DNA from: Ascidia mentula
Taxonomy: Eukaryota > Chordata > Ascidiacea > Phlebobranchia > Ascidiidae
NCBI GenBank assembly: GCA_947561715.1
Contig: OX387205.1
Span: forward strand, 10,049,001 to 10,113,000
DNA length: 64,000 nucleotides
Direction of reading: 5' to 3'
Shown one piece after another: positions 11,378 through 24,764 of this stretch. A program made the translations under genes and the position numbers. The first letter of the stretch is position 1, and each line of letters opens with the position of its first letter. The notes beneath the pieces are model-generated. The model did not search any database, was not told where the DNA came from, and worked only from the letters and a program-made list of their open reading frames with translations.

Positions 11378-12190
11378 CACTGGACCGAAATTAGTCAATA
11401 GTTTCCTTAATATTGGCTAACTGCAAAAAACGCTTGTAGAATAAATATAGCTCTTACGCTCAAACAATGTATTCATTGCAACAAAATTGCATATGACATA
11501 AAAAATCAATCTTATCGTTTAATTTATAGTTTACCGTACGATAAGCATGAGTTTTTGGAGTCGGTTCCGCACAAATTGCCAGTTTAAATGACGTCACGTC
11601 GAGGTTGAGTAGCTTAAATCACTGATCCGTAAAAGTCGATGCAAAAAAGATTAATCACTGAACAACAAATCCACACAATCAAAGAAAGATGACTGGTTCT
11701 CACGCAAAAATCAGGTGAAAAGAAACGTCGGGCACAGTTTCATCCAAAACATTTCTAAAATCCAAGAAACAATTTTGTGTCTAACTTTTATTCTTCTTGT
11801 GGTTAAAAAAAAGTACTTTTGTTTCACTGATCTCTATAGTGATCATGAAGAGCAGTGTTTTGTTCTCGCAACAAAACAAACTACAAAGGTTCGTGCTTCG
11901 TGCTTCGTGCTTCGTGCGTAGCGTAGTTGTGCGGTAACAGCGCTGCATTGAGGTTGAGGTTTTGCATCGAGCATTGGCGACAGTCAAACTTGATTATCCT
12001 TGAATTAGCTTATTTTCTTACTTAAAATAAAATTTAATTCTTCTAGTTTTATGAAACCAACCTAATTTGTTTTTGAATTGTCAGATTGTTGGATATCAAA
12101 TTTGTTTTATCTAATGAAAGTGGCAAGTATGCCAGTATTTTAGACATTTGAACATGTGTAAATAGTTGAAGATCTTTTCCAACCCTTAAC
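11378..12190. promoter_or_regulatory. Shared upstream region between divergent ankyrin-MYND and PLEKHM1-like genes
   Basis: About 810 bases between two divergent start codons, so probably a bidirectional promoter region that also contains 5' UTRs. No TATA box stands out. The only structure seen is a heptamer tandem repeat at 11890-11917. Confidence 0.4.
11890..11917. repeat. Heptamer tandem repeat TTCGTGC x4
   Basis: Four consecutive copies of TTCGTGC in the divergent promoter region. Confidence 0.8.
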
Positions 12191-15100
12191 ATGAAAGTTG
12201 AAGCCAACAACAAATCAATAAAAGCTGAAATAAACGAGGTATATCTTGTACATATTACATTGCATAGTGAAAATGTACTTTCAGGGAGTATTATGTGTTT
12301 ATAGAACCTTTCCAATGTGGTCAAAAACCTACAGCAGGAAAGCTCAAACAAGACTAATGGCCAGCAATGCATTCAGTCGGAAAGCATCAATGCTCAACAT
12401 TTTATAGCTGTCCTTGAATCAGCATTTATTCATGGCTTAAAAGTAAGTGAATGCATGTCCTGTTAATATTTATCAATCTTTTCACCAGAAATGTTTTATA
12501 TTACTTAAACCATGGATGTTTGTTTGTTTTCAAACAAGGCTTCGTACTACGAAAAAAAGAAACATGCCAAAGAGCTACCTAAGCCACAGTTTTGGAACCT
12601 GGTTTGCAAAATCAGCCACAAAGATACAATTAACCAGGTACAAACACAAATTGTTAGCTCTTTTTACTCATTTAATCACAACAATTATTTTAAAGGCGAA
12701 ACATCTTAAAATGATCAAGAGTCACATCGGGTTATGTCGAGCATGGCTACGACTTGCTCTGAACGACTCTGCTCTGTCTTCATATTTAACTTCACTGCTT
12801 TCTACAGCGGAGCACAAATCAATCCTTAGTCACTATTACGAAAATTTCGCCTTGTTTAGAGATGCTGAACAGGTTTGTGAGGCCCATGACCTTTTGTTTG
12901 TATGGTTTTAGGAAAAAAATAACTAATTTTTTGCAGGCTGACATTTTTCTGCGGTACTTGCAAGGTGCAGAAAATCTTGAGTTCCAACTGGCTTGTAACT
13001 CATCGGTGCTCAATCTCTGGGTCAGAACTCCCCTTGAAATTGCCGGAGTTATTCCCCCAAGTCTCAACAGAAAGTAAATGCTTAATTTGGATGGTTTTGT
13101 TTTTGTGTAAATACACTAATTGTGTTGCCCATCAGTTTTTAATCCCATTCATTTTTACAATTTGTAAGTCAATTATATAAAAGTAATTCAGGAGTGGTAT
13201 ACCCATGGTTATAACAAAAATAAAATTTTGCACTAGGGCATTTCTGGACAACAATAACTCAGAACAATCACCATCACCTAGCAATATGCCTAGGGTCACC
13301 TCTTTACCCAACCACATGGTGTTGACTGATTCTCTTGTCAGCTCATCATCTGGCAGCAGTTTAAAGGAAAGTCTACATTCACCGTTATCAATTTCACCTG
13401 CATTAAGGTAAATGACATTTTCAAATAGCCAAGATATGGGAAATAAGTTAAAATTGGTATTCAAAAAGTAAAAAAAAGGTATAAAATCCCATTCAGTGTT
13501 CTCTCATTCCTAGTGTGTATATGAATACCATTTGTGTACCTCGGTAATATACATGCTGTGTCAAAATGTTGTGTTGTGGTACACTTGTTTTTTACAGGAT
13601 TCTTATTGTAAAGCCAGCAACTTACCCTAATTTGAATAATAACCATATTAAACATGCCTTGGTATTGTTCCAATGACTTCCCATGACAATGTTTTGTTTC
13701 GGTTTCAGCATAAATTCAGACAAAGGAAATGTTGCAACATCACTGCCCCCAATTCCTACCCTTCCAACGTCAATAGGTATGTTGTGAAAATAACAGGCAG
13801 TTTCATTTCTGGTATATATACATGTACGTATCAAATTTTTATTGTATGGTGAATTTCTTATGAAGACAATTGTACGTAGCATAAAAGCATCCAATCTTTT
13901 TAAACATGGTTTTAATGTATGATTTCTCATCTTTTTGGTATTTCAAAATGACATTCTCCTAAGAATGTAGAATGTTTGACACGTGAAGATTGCTTAGTCA
14001 TCCTTTTTCAGCAATGTTGTTTGTTAAGGAATTTCTCAATATACTAAACTTTGTCCGACCTAAGATTGCGTTGTCTGGCATTATTTTGTACTTCATTGCT
14101 TCAGATTATATTTGAATTTATGATTTTAATGACTGAACAAAAGTTTATTTTCTCTCACTTTCATACTTTATTTTCTTTACAATGTATATATATATATATA
14201 CCACAATGAAAGTAGTACAACAATTATTTGGTTGCCAGGGCAAGCAGACGGCAACCAATCAGAGGAACTTGTTAAGGTTGATCCCCACATTGGAACTGCC
14301 CCCTCCAGGTCTCTTCTGGAAGTAGATGGTCCGAGAGAAAGAGGAAGCATTCTACACAGTCGTCATTTGAAGAAACGAAGGCGAGGAATGAGAAGAAACC
14401 AGGTATTTTTCTTACAAATTTCACCACCTTTTTTATGTTTGGAATCACTGGGAGTTGCATTTCATAATTTTTTTTATGAATAACGTTTGTAAACTGGTAT
14501 TTACATAAGTACTATCTGACCACATGTTATACACTTGTTAAAATAGCGTTGGGAAATTAATTTTAACGCATGAACTAACCTATAATAGATTTTTTTAAAT
14601 AAACACAGATAAAGACATACTTTGTTATTTTTTGTATGTATAACATAGAATTGTCACTGATAAATTAACTTAACACATGCTATCAGGCACTCACTAATCA
14701 TGGAAGGTTCTAGCCTTCTGAACCCATATGACCTGCTGTGGTTAAGTTTGTTTTGTATGCCCTCCAGCTGAGTTGCACCCAAATAGAAAAAGAATTATCA
14801 CTATGCTGTCAAGTGGTTTTTCTTTGATAAACATGTTGTCCACTTTGTAGAACACATTGGTCTAATTAGTTCACGAACATAATAAATGGACTCGGTAACA
14901 ATTTTTGATTAAAGTGAAACACATTTGACTTACGTGTATATAACTTTCATAGTTTTAAAGTTTAAACATGAGACACTGATTTTAATTGGTGCTTAAACAC
15001 TTTTGAAAATGTTTTGTAAACTAATGCTATTTTCAACAACTACTGAAAGATATAAAACAATAGATTAGATAATTATTAAAATCACACTTGCCATACCCAG

Positions 15101-18100
15101 ATTTTATATCAATACAATTTTTTTTTATATCATTCAACATGACTGTTTAGTAATTTAGTTCTAAGATTACATTTTGCTTGTAGTCTTCGGACTTTGGAAG
15201 CTGGGGATCGTTGAGCAGCATGGGCTCCAATTTCTCAACCAACAGTTCACCACAGAAAAAGCACAACAAGGGAAAAAGTAGCAGAAGCAGCAGCATTAGT
15301 AGCAATGCCCCTTCAAGCTCAAATTCAAGTGACATGTCAACACAGGTTTGTGTGCAGCATTGTGTACTAACTAATTGCATTGTAACATTCCTGTTTACAC
15401 AACAGTCGTTTCCTAGTGGATGTGGTCCATGCTTGTTTATTTACTGACTTAGACTATTTGTGTGAACCTTCTTCAATACAAAGCACATGGGTTTAAACGC
15501 TGTTGTTTGGTGAATTAAAGTTGATATAGCCACTCACAAAATAGCAATGTGTAAAAGTGACAAAATTTCTTTGCCAAATGACAATAATTTTGCTCAAAAA
15601 AAAACTTTTTCATGATAGCAAACACTTTATTTTTCACTTTTTAGGCAGTAAAATAATCTTTAACTATATTTTCTATACTTGTGGTATATCACAGGAACAA
15701 TGTGAAGAGCATGAAAAAACAAATGAAAATGTTTTAACGCAACACAACCTTTCCTCATCTGCCCCTCTATCATCTATACCTGGCTGGCGTCGACACTCCA
15801 CTCCAACGCTAAGTGAAAAACAGAAACAGTTTTCACGGCATCGACGACACAAACCCAGCAGCAAGGTTTTCATGTCTGGTCAAGGGGAGTATGTTGGGAA
15901 AGATACTGAAGCTAAGGTAGAAGAAGTTGATGAAGAAAAGGAGATAACTCAGGACGTAGATGCGGACAGCACATCTTCTACTTTAAATCCTTCACAATCC
16001 GAGCAAAGTGTTCATGACTTGCTGCCAACTGATCCAGCCAAAGGGTAAGAATCATTTTTTTTATTGGCTGTACATAGTATCAACACAAATGAGGATTTAC
16101 TACCTTTGACATAGTTAACACAGCTGTTGCAATATTACAGTGTATTTCTGTAGTCAGAACTGAAACATTAGAGACAGTACTTTAAGCTGAATAAAAATGT
16201 ATAAAAGGTCCATATGTGAACTAACTTGATTCATGGTCAAAAAGTAGTCCAAAATAATTCCAAAACTACCAACTGTTCATTTAAATGCAAAGTGCCACCA
16301 GAATCCATTACTGGCATAATTTTGCTGGGCAAACTGATACACATGAAATGTCACTCTCTTAATCACTGAAAAGTATATTTTTTTACACTTTGCAATTTCA
16401 CTTCAAGTAAACACTATTATCTTATGAATAGACCATCTCCCACACAATTTGTATTGGACGTTGGTGATCGTGTTTCATTTGAGCTACCACCAGCACAAAC
16501 ATTGGGAACCTACCAGCCAGAATACTCACCAATTGATGAGGGTCCTGACATTTATGCCAGGGCTGCCTCACCAAGTGTGTCAGCTGTTGAGGAACAGGAT
16601 GAAACTTCAGACCCCTATTTTCATGCCCCTTGTACCCCTATTTCACCTGGTTAGTAATGTATTTTGTTTTTATTATCGTGTAAGTTTGTGTTGTGTAAGT
16701 AATTTGACCTAGTTCAAGAAATGCGAAGTGGATAATTATGTACAAAACAACATTTTTGCAATTTGAGATAATATACTACAGTGCCCAATTGCCTTTTCTT
16801 TCCAACATGTTTTACCATGTACTGAACAAACTCTGCTGTGTGGCTTGGTTCCAGTCGCACATTGTTCTGTGTCTGGCAATAATATTTTGGTCTCAATGCA
16901 TGATCTGCTTGAATGCCAAGCAGTTGTACAATACTGGCACAGTTTGCACATGAGAAAAAAATCAAAATTCTGTGATTTACACTAGTTTGTGTAAAGTCAA
17001 AAAAGGGTTTTGGTGATCATGGCTCATTAGCTGTTTTGTGAAGTTTCATTATAAGTGCCAAAAATGATATTCTGCAGTTTGATTTAAAGCTTAAGTTCAA
17101 TATGTGCATACACAACAGGCATTTATTTAAATTCTACTGTTGCTTTTATCATTGAACTTGGCACCAACTGGTTCCTCAAAAATGTCGCAATGTCTTTTAT
17201 TTCCAGGAAACAGCCTTCTCTGCGGTGTTGGTTGGTCGTCTGAACATCCTTACCACAATCAACAGGAAAATAATGTGTCAACCCCAGTAACCAACCCACC
17301 CATTTCCATTGCTGATAACTCCCACACTGCTGTGGATGGCAAACTGAAGTTGGCAATGTAAGAATGTTTTCAACTTACAGTGATATTGTGGAGCCCGCCA
17401 CTTTTAACACAAACTACATTTCACTACACATCCATGCATTGTGAACCCATAGCAGTTGCTTCTGTAAAATTATTATTGGAATACTATGTAGTTATAGATC
17501 ATTTGTTATGTGCTAAGAGTGATACTGATGACGCAAACATAAACCCATAATGAACTAAATTTTCAGTAGTGGGTTTCAACTTTGAACATTAGTTAAACAG
17601 GATCCATGGCAACAAAAAAGATTGATAACCACTGGTTTAAGCACACAGTAGATAAATCTAAAACTATCTTGTAGACATCGCGAAGGTTATTTGCAAAAGA
17701 AAGGAGAAACTTTGTTGTTTTGGAGAACGCGCTGGTTTGTGTTGAATTCAGAAACTCTGACTTACTACAAGGGTGAGTTATACACTGAATTTGATTGTCT
17801 GAATTTGTTGCATTAATTTGTCCAACATACTGCAATAATTGCAGACAAAAATATGGAGGAAAGACTGGGGAAAATTTTTATGAATCAAGTTGTGGCAGTT
17901 AAAGATAACGACATCAAGAAAAACAAAAGTATCAGGTGAACTACAACATTCCATTTATAGTTTAGAAAGAATGTTTTACATTAAGTGGTACTGCTACTGC
18001 AGCCAAGATGTATTTTCATTTAGGAATTTTATGTTTTTAGCTTGTTTATGTCAATACCTCTTTTAGAGGAACCATATTTCTTACTGTCTATCAGTGACCT

Positions 18101-20505
18101 TGTAAATATTATTTTTTAGTCTGTTAATGCAAGATGGCATGCAACATCTTATTGCCGCTGAGAGCCAGAAGCTTATCAGAGGTTGGGCAAAGGACCTTAA
18201 AAAAGTATCAGAAATTGCTGCCAATGAGGGAAATGAATACAAACCACCACGACACAACACAATAGGAAGTGATTTTGAAGTACTCGAGACGTCCAGTGTT
18301 CCTGGTAGGTTGTTTTTCAATGGTTTGTTGTTCACAATAGGTATCTTTTTTATTGTGTGTTAGGATACTAAAATGTGTCTTTTCATAAAATTTAATATAG
18401 TTTGACCAAGTAAACTCCTCTAAGTGCTTATCATCTCGCTTTCTTGCATTTTTGCCAAGCTAACTTCTAATTTATGTTTCAATAGTACAAAATACGACAA
18501 TATTGTCATTTTATTTTCTCTATACCAATACTGCCCAATGGTCAGTGTCCATGGTTATAATTCAATGACTCACAATCATTTTCAACTGTCACAGATCACT
18601 ACCTAGGCGATGACGTCAGTGGAAGTTGGCATGGTTCCATGATGCATAACATGACCAGGATTGCCAATGAACAAGGCTTGGATTCACAAAACTATCAATG
18701 TGCTGATTGTGCTTCTCCCATAGGTGAGCTGTCCCATGTTATCAGTAAACTCTTTGTGTAACTGGCCAAAGAATTTTTTCCATGTACAGTTTGCATTCCC
18801 AGTATGATATACTAAGACATAACAAGCTTGATATGCTAACTAATAGGAGAGCATACTTAAAACGTATAGATTAAACCAAAAATAAGAATTACATTAATGC
18901 AAGATGTAAAGATGTTTAACCACCAGCTGTATTCACGCCATGGAAAATCATAACATAGATCAAAGTGAATTTGATCAAAGGGCATTGGACTTTAACCCAG
19001 AAACACTTCCCTGTATTGCCCATACCCCTTGCGTAACAACCATATATCATGTGTAGGCATTATCTATGGAACGCCACGCCTGTGTTCGTTCACGGGACAG
19101 TATTACTGCCCGCAGTGCCATCTTAATGAGGAACACGTGATTCCGGCACGCATGCTCCAGAATTGGGATTTCCGAAAACACAAAGTTGCGAAACGGTGGG
19201 TTTCGGCAAATTTGCCGGTGGTGTCTTTTTTTCTTTCTTTTGATAACAAAACATTTCATCTTTGTAACATATGCGTTAAGCTTTTCAGACAGTAACTTGA
19301 TACTGAGGAATTAAAACGCCAACGATTTACAACTAAAAGGAGTGTAAATTTTTGGCAAGATGCACAAATATAAACGAACAATTTAATAAACTTTCTGTAG
19401 CTATTTGATACCTATACAATGACAGCACATGTATTTAGTTAAACAATTATTAAGTAAATCACGACACAGGTCCAAGAGGTTTCTGGCGCAAATCTGGAGA
19501 GACCCGTGTATTGAGATGGACAAAGCCAACCCGGCCGCATATCGACATATAGCTCCTATGAAACTGCTTCTACCTCTACGTCTCAAACTGTCCAGTCTAC
19601 AACCCTATCTACTTACATGCAGAAAACTTTCGCACACCCAACGAAACAGCAAGTATGTAAATTTTTTTGTTCACCATTTTTGCGTGAGTTTACAAATGTA
19701 CTTTTGGATGTCTGATTCTATTTGAACGTGTTATTATGGCATAGCGTATTTCAGGTGGCATATTATTGTAGTGGTGCTGTTCGTGTCCCTGCCTTAGTAA
19801 AGCTTGACGTAAATTTAAACAGGCTACAAGGATACAGTTACATGCTGGAAAATCCGCACATATATTCCTCGCTCGACCTCCAGAAAGCGCAGTCAGGCGA
19901 CCTCTGTGACGTCATAGAGAAGATTGTGACGTTCGGTATAGATCATGTACGTAACTGTCCGCTGTGCTCTGCGAAAGGCTTTCTGTGCGAGATTTGCCGG
20001 AAGGACGACGTAAGTCGAATCTACGCATGTTTGGTTCGGGAATATCATTTTCAATGGATATTTTGTTTCAGGTTATTTTCGCTTTTGACACTGACGCGAC
20101 AACACAATGCGATGACTGCAAGAGTGTTTACCATAAAGTAAGTAATGAACGAAACCATCTACGAAAATGTATTCACAATTTCTAAAGATATATATATTTC
20201 GACATGGTCATAAGTTAAAAGTTCAATTACCCTTTTAAAGGTAAATTACGTGAAGGCATGTCTATGTATATATATTTAAATATATATGGCTATGAATTGA
20301 ACTTTTAACGCATAGCTACGCGTAAATTCATAATTTTTTCGTTATGCAACCTTGTAACATCAAAGACCGTACAAACCAGTACAATTATTGTGGATAGGAG
20401 TGTCTAATCGACCCGGCCGGATGCCCCAAGTGCGAACGGCGAAACGCACGCTTTCAAAAACAGGAGCAGGACCTTATTGATGACGTCACGGACGAAGACA
20501 CGTGA
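12191..20505 (+). CDS. plekhm1: PLEKHM1-like adaptor (RUN, PH, Rubicon-homology zinc domain)
   Basis: PLEKHM1 proteins are Rab7/Arl8 and HOPS adaptors for late endosome, lysosome and autophagosome fusion. Exons: 12191-12238, 12335-12442, 12539-12637, 12696-12872, 12937-13073, 13237-13407, 13709-13776, 14239-14402, 15184-15345, 15695-16044, 16432-16649, 17207-17357, 17675-17772, 17845-17935, 18120-18304, 18595-18723, 19057-19195, 19470-19652, 19823-20009, 20072-20137, 20398-20505. All phases agree and total 1,012 codons. Exons 2-5 form the RUN domain (VLESAFIHGLK, CRAWLRLALND, FRDAEQ). Exons 8-12 are Ser/Pro-rich linker. Exons 13-15 are one PH domain (REGYLQKKG, RTRWFVLNS, IRGWAKDLKK). Exons 16-21 form the zinc-binding Rubicon-homology domain (CADCASPIG, LCSFTGQYYC, VIPARMLQNWDF, CPLCSAKGFLCEICRKDD, GCPKCERR). 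Human PLEKHM1 has two PH domains; I find only the second. Exon 1 and the acceptor at 19822 are the weakest calls. Confidence 0.85.
20214..20309. repeat. Short fold-back repeat in the last PLEKHM1-like intron
   Basis: GTTAAAAGTTCAATT (20214-20228) is the reverse complement of AATTGAACTTTTAAC (20295-20309). The AT-rich spacer is itself largely palindromic (TATATATTTAAATATATA). Perhaps a small MITE. Confidence 0.5.
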
Positions 20506-22109
20506 CCGGTCCTCCCTCGTTTTGCAATATCAGCCTTGCCAGCATGCACTTCAGGTTCTATTGCTTTGAATTGCTTTCACAGAAAAAGTGTTACAGGAGT
20601 GATATCTTGCGAACCCATTTTGCCTTAGCTCACCACTGCTTTAACGAGATTTGTTTTTTGTGATTTGTTTGCGTTGTTGAAGGACTTAAGATGATTCTTC
20701 CCATTAACTATCGCCGAATTTAAACAATTCACGCTCATTTTCTACCTCGTTTCGCAAAACGTCTTTGAAAATAGAGATGCAAAAAAATGCTCCACAGTTT
20801 CTTTAACGTGGATTATTCGATCATCGGTGAAATAAGGTGTGGGTTAATTGAGATGTTGTTTAAGAAGTAACGACAATGATTCATGACAACAGTGAAAGCC
20901 AAAATAAACAGTTAATCCCTCTCTTCATTGCAATTGCCAAGCGCCATTTTTGCACTAGTTTCCGTTCAAGGACAACATGAAATATCACTAACCGTATCTT
21001 TTGCTGTACAAAAAAACTTTCTCAACACGAAAACTCCGCAATGACACACTTGTGATGAATTTTGATTCTTGGTGCAGATATATATTTTCGCCAGTACCAA
21101 TCACTTTTGTCTATCTCCTTGCCGCCACCTTATGTAAATAATTCTTGCAATATTTTCTTTACCTTTCAAAATCACTTTATTGCGGAAAGGGAGTTTTGGC
21201 AACACAAAGTTGGCCTTTTGATTTCTTGACCTACGTACTCGATTTGAGATTCATAACTTGTTTATTCTCGCGGGAAAAATTGATCCATCTTTACAGATAT
21301 ATTTTGCAGGGTCCGAGTAATACAGATATCGTTTGTGCGATTGCGTTTGTGTCTGTGAATAAATGAACCCATTGAATAACACAACGTCCGATATGCTTAT
21401 TCGACACCAAAATACTGTTGCAAGTTTCTGCCCTTTCTTTTAGACCTGCTCAGAATTGTGTGGCATTGAATCAAACATGCCATTTAAATACTATGTTTTT
21501 GGAAATATTGTAAGTCTGTCTCCCCCGACTTTTAGAGCTTGGTGATATGGCCGTGTAGATCTAAGCCACTTATGCCTGGCAACTCAAGTATGTTTGAGAT
21601 ATGACAATACAAGGTTTAACGCATAAGTAATACCATGCTTTCGCATAGCAAGGCAGGATCGCCCCACTGCGCAGGCCCTTTATATTTGGCGATCACAGCT
21701 CTAATATTCTGATAATAAAAGGTTTGTCATTTAAATTTGGCTCTTCTCCAGCCAAAAATGCGATGCTACTTTGAAGTAATGTTTTTGCATTGGACCATGA
21801 CTATGGCGGTTTCATGTACGTGACACAGGCACCAACACAAAACGTTAACTGGTCGAATAATTTACTTCCGCTGAACTCGGTTCAGTTCTTTTACGTGATG
21901 CCGCTCCGCATCGAGAAAATCTGAAATATTCTCGGTACCACCTAACGGGTTGAATGTAAATTTCACATTTTGCGTCACATTGTGGTCTCGACTCTTGTAA
22001 AACCAAACATATGGTTTTTCTCGGTGCTTGAACAATACCGACTTTTGATTTTATCGCCGTTGGGGCGCGTGGAACCTGTGGATCTAATGTAAATAGCGAA
22101 AAACAAATA
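20506..22109. other. 3' UTR of the PLEKHM1-like gene and intergenic DNA
   Basis: No convincing gene seen. AATAAA-type signals near 20903 and 21358 could end the PLEKHM1-like transcript. Confidence 0.4.
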
Positions 22110-22262
22110 TGTGGTCAATATTGGACGATACGCTGGAGCAGTATTTTTTAATTAAAAACCTTCTCCGGGAATACAGCATTCAAGTACTTGTGATGGCATT
22201 GGTATTGATCTGTTATATTCGGGTAAATCATTGCATATGTCCAATATACACTAAATTTTAAC
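22110..22262 (+). CDS. Possible small membrane protein or first exon
   Basis: An ATG opens a frame of 50 codons starting MWSILDDTLEQYFLIKNLL, followed by a hydrophobic stretch (IQVLVMALVLICYI) that could span a membrane. A GTAAAT donor right after the hydrophobic segment (at 22230) means it could instead be a first exon, but I found no partner exon. No family recognised. It may be chance. Confidence 0.25.
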
Positions 22263-22686
22263 TGTCTAAGGAAAGGTTTTTTCGTTATAGAGCTGATTGT
22301 TAGTAGATACTGCTATACAAACATTTTCCTTCTGCCTAGACAGTAGACTGTTTCCGTCATTGACGTATTGATTTATTGTTGAGTAAGTCGAGCTCTTTTT
22401 GAAAGGCCCGGATTGAGTTCGCACCTTTCCCAGGGTTAACTGTTTTGTAATAGTAAGACCTGGGAAAAAATCGTTATCCTTGGCACTTTGCCCTTAACGA
22501 ATACAATTTCTTGCCAGGGTGGATGACGGGCGAAGAGCTGTAGTGTTGTTTTATTGCAAGTGCATACATTGGATACTAATAAAATAAACGCACCTATTAA
22601 AACAGTAGCGAACGAACATTCAAAAACAACTGTGGAGTTGGTTAACATTAGTACTGTACGATGTATGTGTATAAGGAATTAAGTCA

Positions 22687-24764
22687 TTATCTATTGTTCG
22701 TTTGCCATTGTCGCCACGCGATTCTGGCTTGTTTTATCGCTTCGATGCCGATATTGCGCCAATTTGCATTGTCCGCTGCCCCCGATGGCAAAGCGCTGTG
22801 CAACTGCACATACGTGACGTCATCTATGTGACGTCCAACGATATTGTTGTCCTCCCGCCGGATTTTGCGCCTCAAAACACCGCTGATCAGCGCGCTGTGC
22901 ATGGAAGGCGGTAACAGGTCTCGCGTTGATCGCGAAATGTCATAAAGCACGCCTGTGAGAGCTACAGGCATGAGGTATAAACCTGAACTGCAGTGCGGTG
23001 GCCACAAATCGGCGTAATAATGTCGGATAAACTGCTGATTCCATCGAAAATGCTGCTTCATTACCACACGCTCTTCATATAGCCATTCCATGCAATACAG
23101 AGATTGTGACAGCGAGGAAAGAGCGGAAGAGCCGCTCTTGGTAAGGTAACGGTATGGATTGAAGTACGGTGGTCTTGGCGTAACCAATAACGCTACGAAC
23201 TCCACAACTTTGGGCAAGTTCACCATTGCATGGTCTGGTGCGGAGGCGTAGAAGAAGTCACCAGGAAGGTTGTCCGAAGCCCATTGCATGGCTGACAGTA
23301 CTTTTAGTGTAGCTCCGCTTTAGACAAATGGAATATAATTATTATTTTTGACCTAGGCAAAATATCTGCCCAGTGTAAACGTTGATACTCGTAGGCCACA
23401 TAACGTTACAGTTATGGAGAATATGTGGTTCTATACCTTGAACTATCTTCTCCTTTGTATTGCAGAATGTCGCCAAATTGTAGACTTTCATCATCAACAT
23501 CCTGTTGTTTTTTTCCCTTCTCGCCAACAACGAAAACAGTTTCGATTCTAATTCAACAACAAGCAATGACAAAACCTCAAGTAGACTACGAAAGAAAACA
23601 AATTACTGTACAAGATTTCTTGCGAACTGAATTTTCGATATGCAAGTCCTTGATTACATGGACACTTAACCAAGGTCAAAGTATGTAAATGACCCATTTT
23701 ACCGTTCAAGAGACCAAGAAATGTGAAAGATAGACTATTTTATATGAAATGTACACAAGAATACCTCCAACCGCAAAGTTCGCGAACGCCTGCCCAAGTT
23801 CCGCGCAGCAGTTTTCGTCTCAACGAGTTCTCCACGGTTGAATAAACAAAGATCACCAAGCCACCTTTCATTAATTTGCCGGACCAAGAGTTGCCTTGTG
23901 TTTTTCGCAATTGCTGTAACAACAAAAGTCGTTGACGGCTTTACAACAAACCGACAGAAGGCTTGGTTTCAAAAACCAAATCAAACCACAAGTCCCCGTA
24001 GGCATTTAACAATTGCTCAAAAACAATACCACGAAAATTTTAGCTGACATGGTATAGTACGCTTGAATAGCGCTCGTCTAAGTGGCAATAAATTGACTGA
24101 GTGATGGGACTAGATCACATTTTAGCATTAAACTTCTTACCAAAAGTCCATTATAGCCGTTTATACGTCTCGGCTCCAGACTGAACGAAAACTTGGCCTT
24201 CTTTTCAGGTAAATCGGAGTCGAGCATCTGTGGCAAATCCTTCAGGCCGACAAGTATAAATTTCTCAAATTTGATTTCGGTAAAATATGGAACTGGTTTA
24301 AGTTTGGGGTGAAAGTGCAGTGAGTTTGGTCTATCGTCATACAATTCAGGTTCGCTGAAAATCAAACAAAAAACTCCGTTTGTCAATAGTACTTCAAGGT
24401 TATGAGTGTTATTAAATATTTAACTTTTATAGACATCTAGAAAAGTCAAAAGTAATAAGATCCTCTGCGTCTTTGCAGCAAGACGCATGTATTTTAGTTA
24501 TTTAAAAAAATGAACATTCTACACTCACATTGGATCCGTTATATTGGGAATTTGTGATATTTCCAATATAGTTCCCACACAGAACAGCGCAAAAAACAGA
24601 AGCAGAAGTTCCTTAGCACGGTAGTAGAACCAACATCGCGTCAAACCCATGTCATCATCTTTTGATTGTTTTGAACCCCAAAGCAGTACTCCGATACCTG
24701 GACGACGCTGCTTGGAATCTTTGCAAAAGCAAACAGCACCTGTTTTCCAACAGTTTTTCATCAT
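22687..24764 (-). CDS. GT31-family beta-1,3-glycosyltransferase-like protein, probable pseudoenzyme
   Basis: Type II Golgi glycosyltransferases of family GT31 add Gal or GlcNAc in beta-1,3 linkage. In coding order the exons are 24764-24529, 24354-24141, 23913-23765, 23547-23437, 23317-22687, phases consistent, 446 codons. Exon 1 holds a single membrane anchor (ELLLLFFALFCVGTILEI) after a basic N-terminus. Exon 3 carries the family motif LVIFVYSTVENSLRRKLLRGTW (split here: LVIFVYSTVENSLRR, then KLLRGTW). Exon 4 has FVVGEKGKK and ESLQFGDILQYK. Exon 5 has ATLKVLSAMQWASDNLPGDF and PPHCSSGLYLM. The acidic DxD triplet that normally precedes VFVN is replaced by SAPDHAMVN, and the EDV-(Y/F)-VG motif by about MHSALISGV. 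I infer loss of metal and nucleotide-sugar catalysis. The frame is intact, so this is not decay. Start may be the first Met or Met39. Confidence 0.75.

Noticed and set aside
17675..18304. Calling the 12-20 kb gene Rubicon (RUBCN)
   Set aside because: RUN and Rubicon-homology domains fit both, but the PH domain and the IWRDPCIEM to ENPHIYSSLDLQ region fit PLEKHM1.
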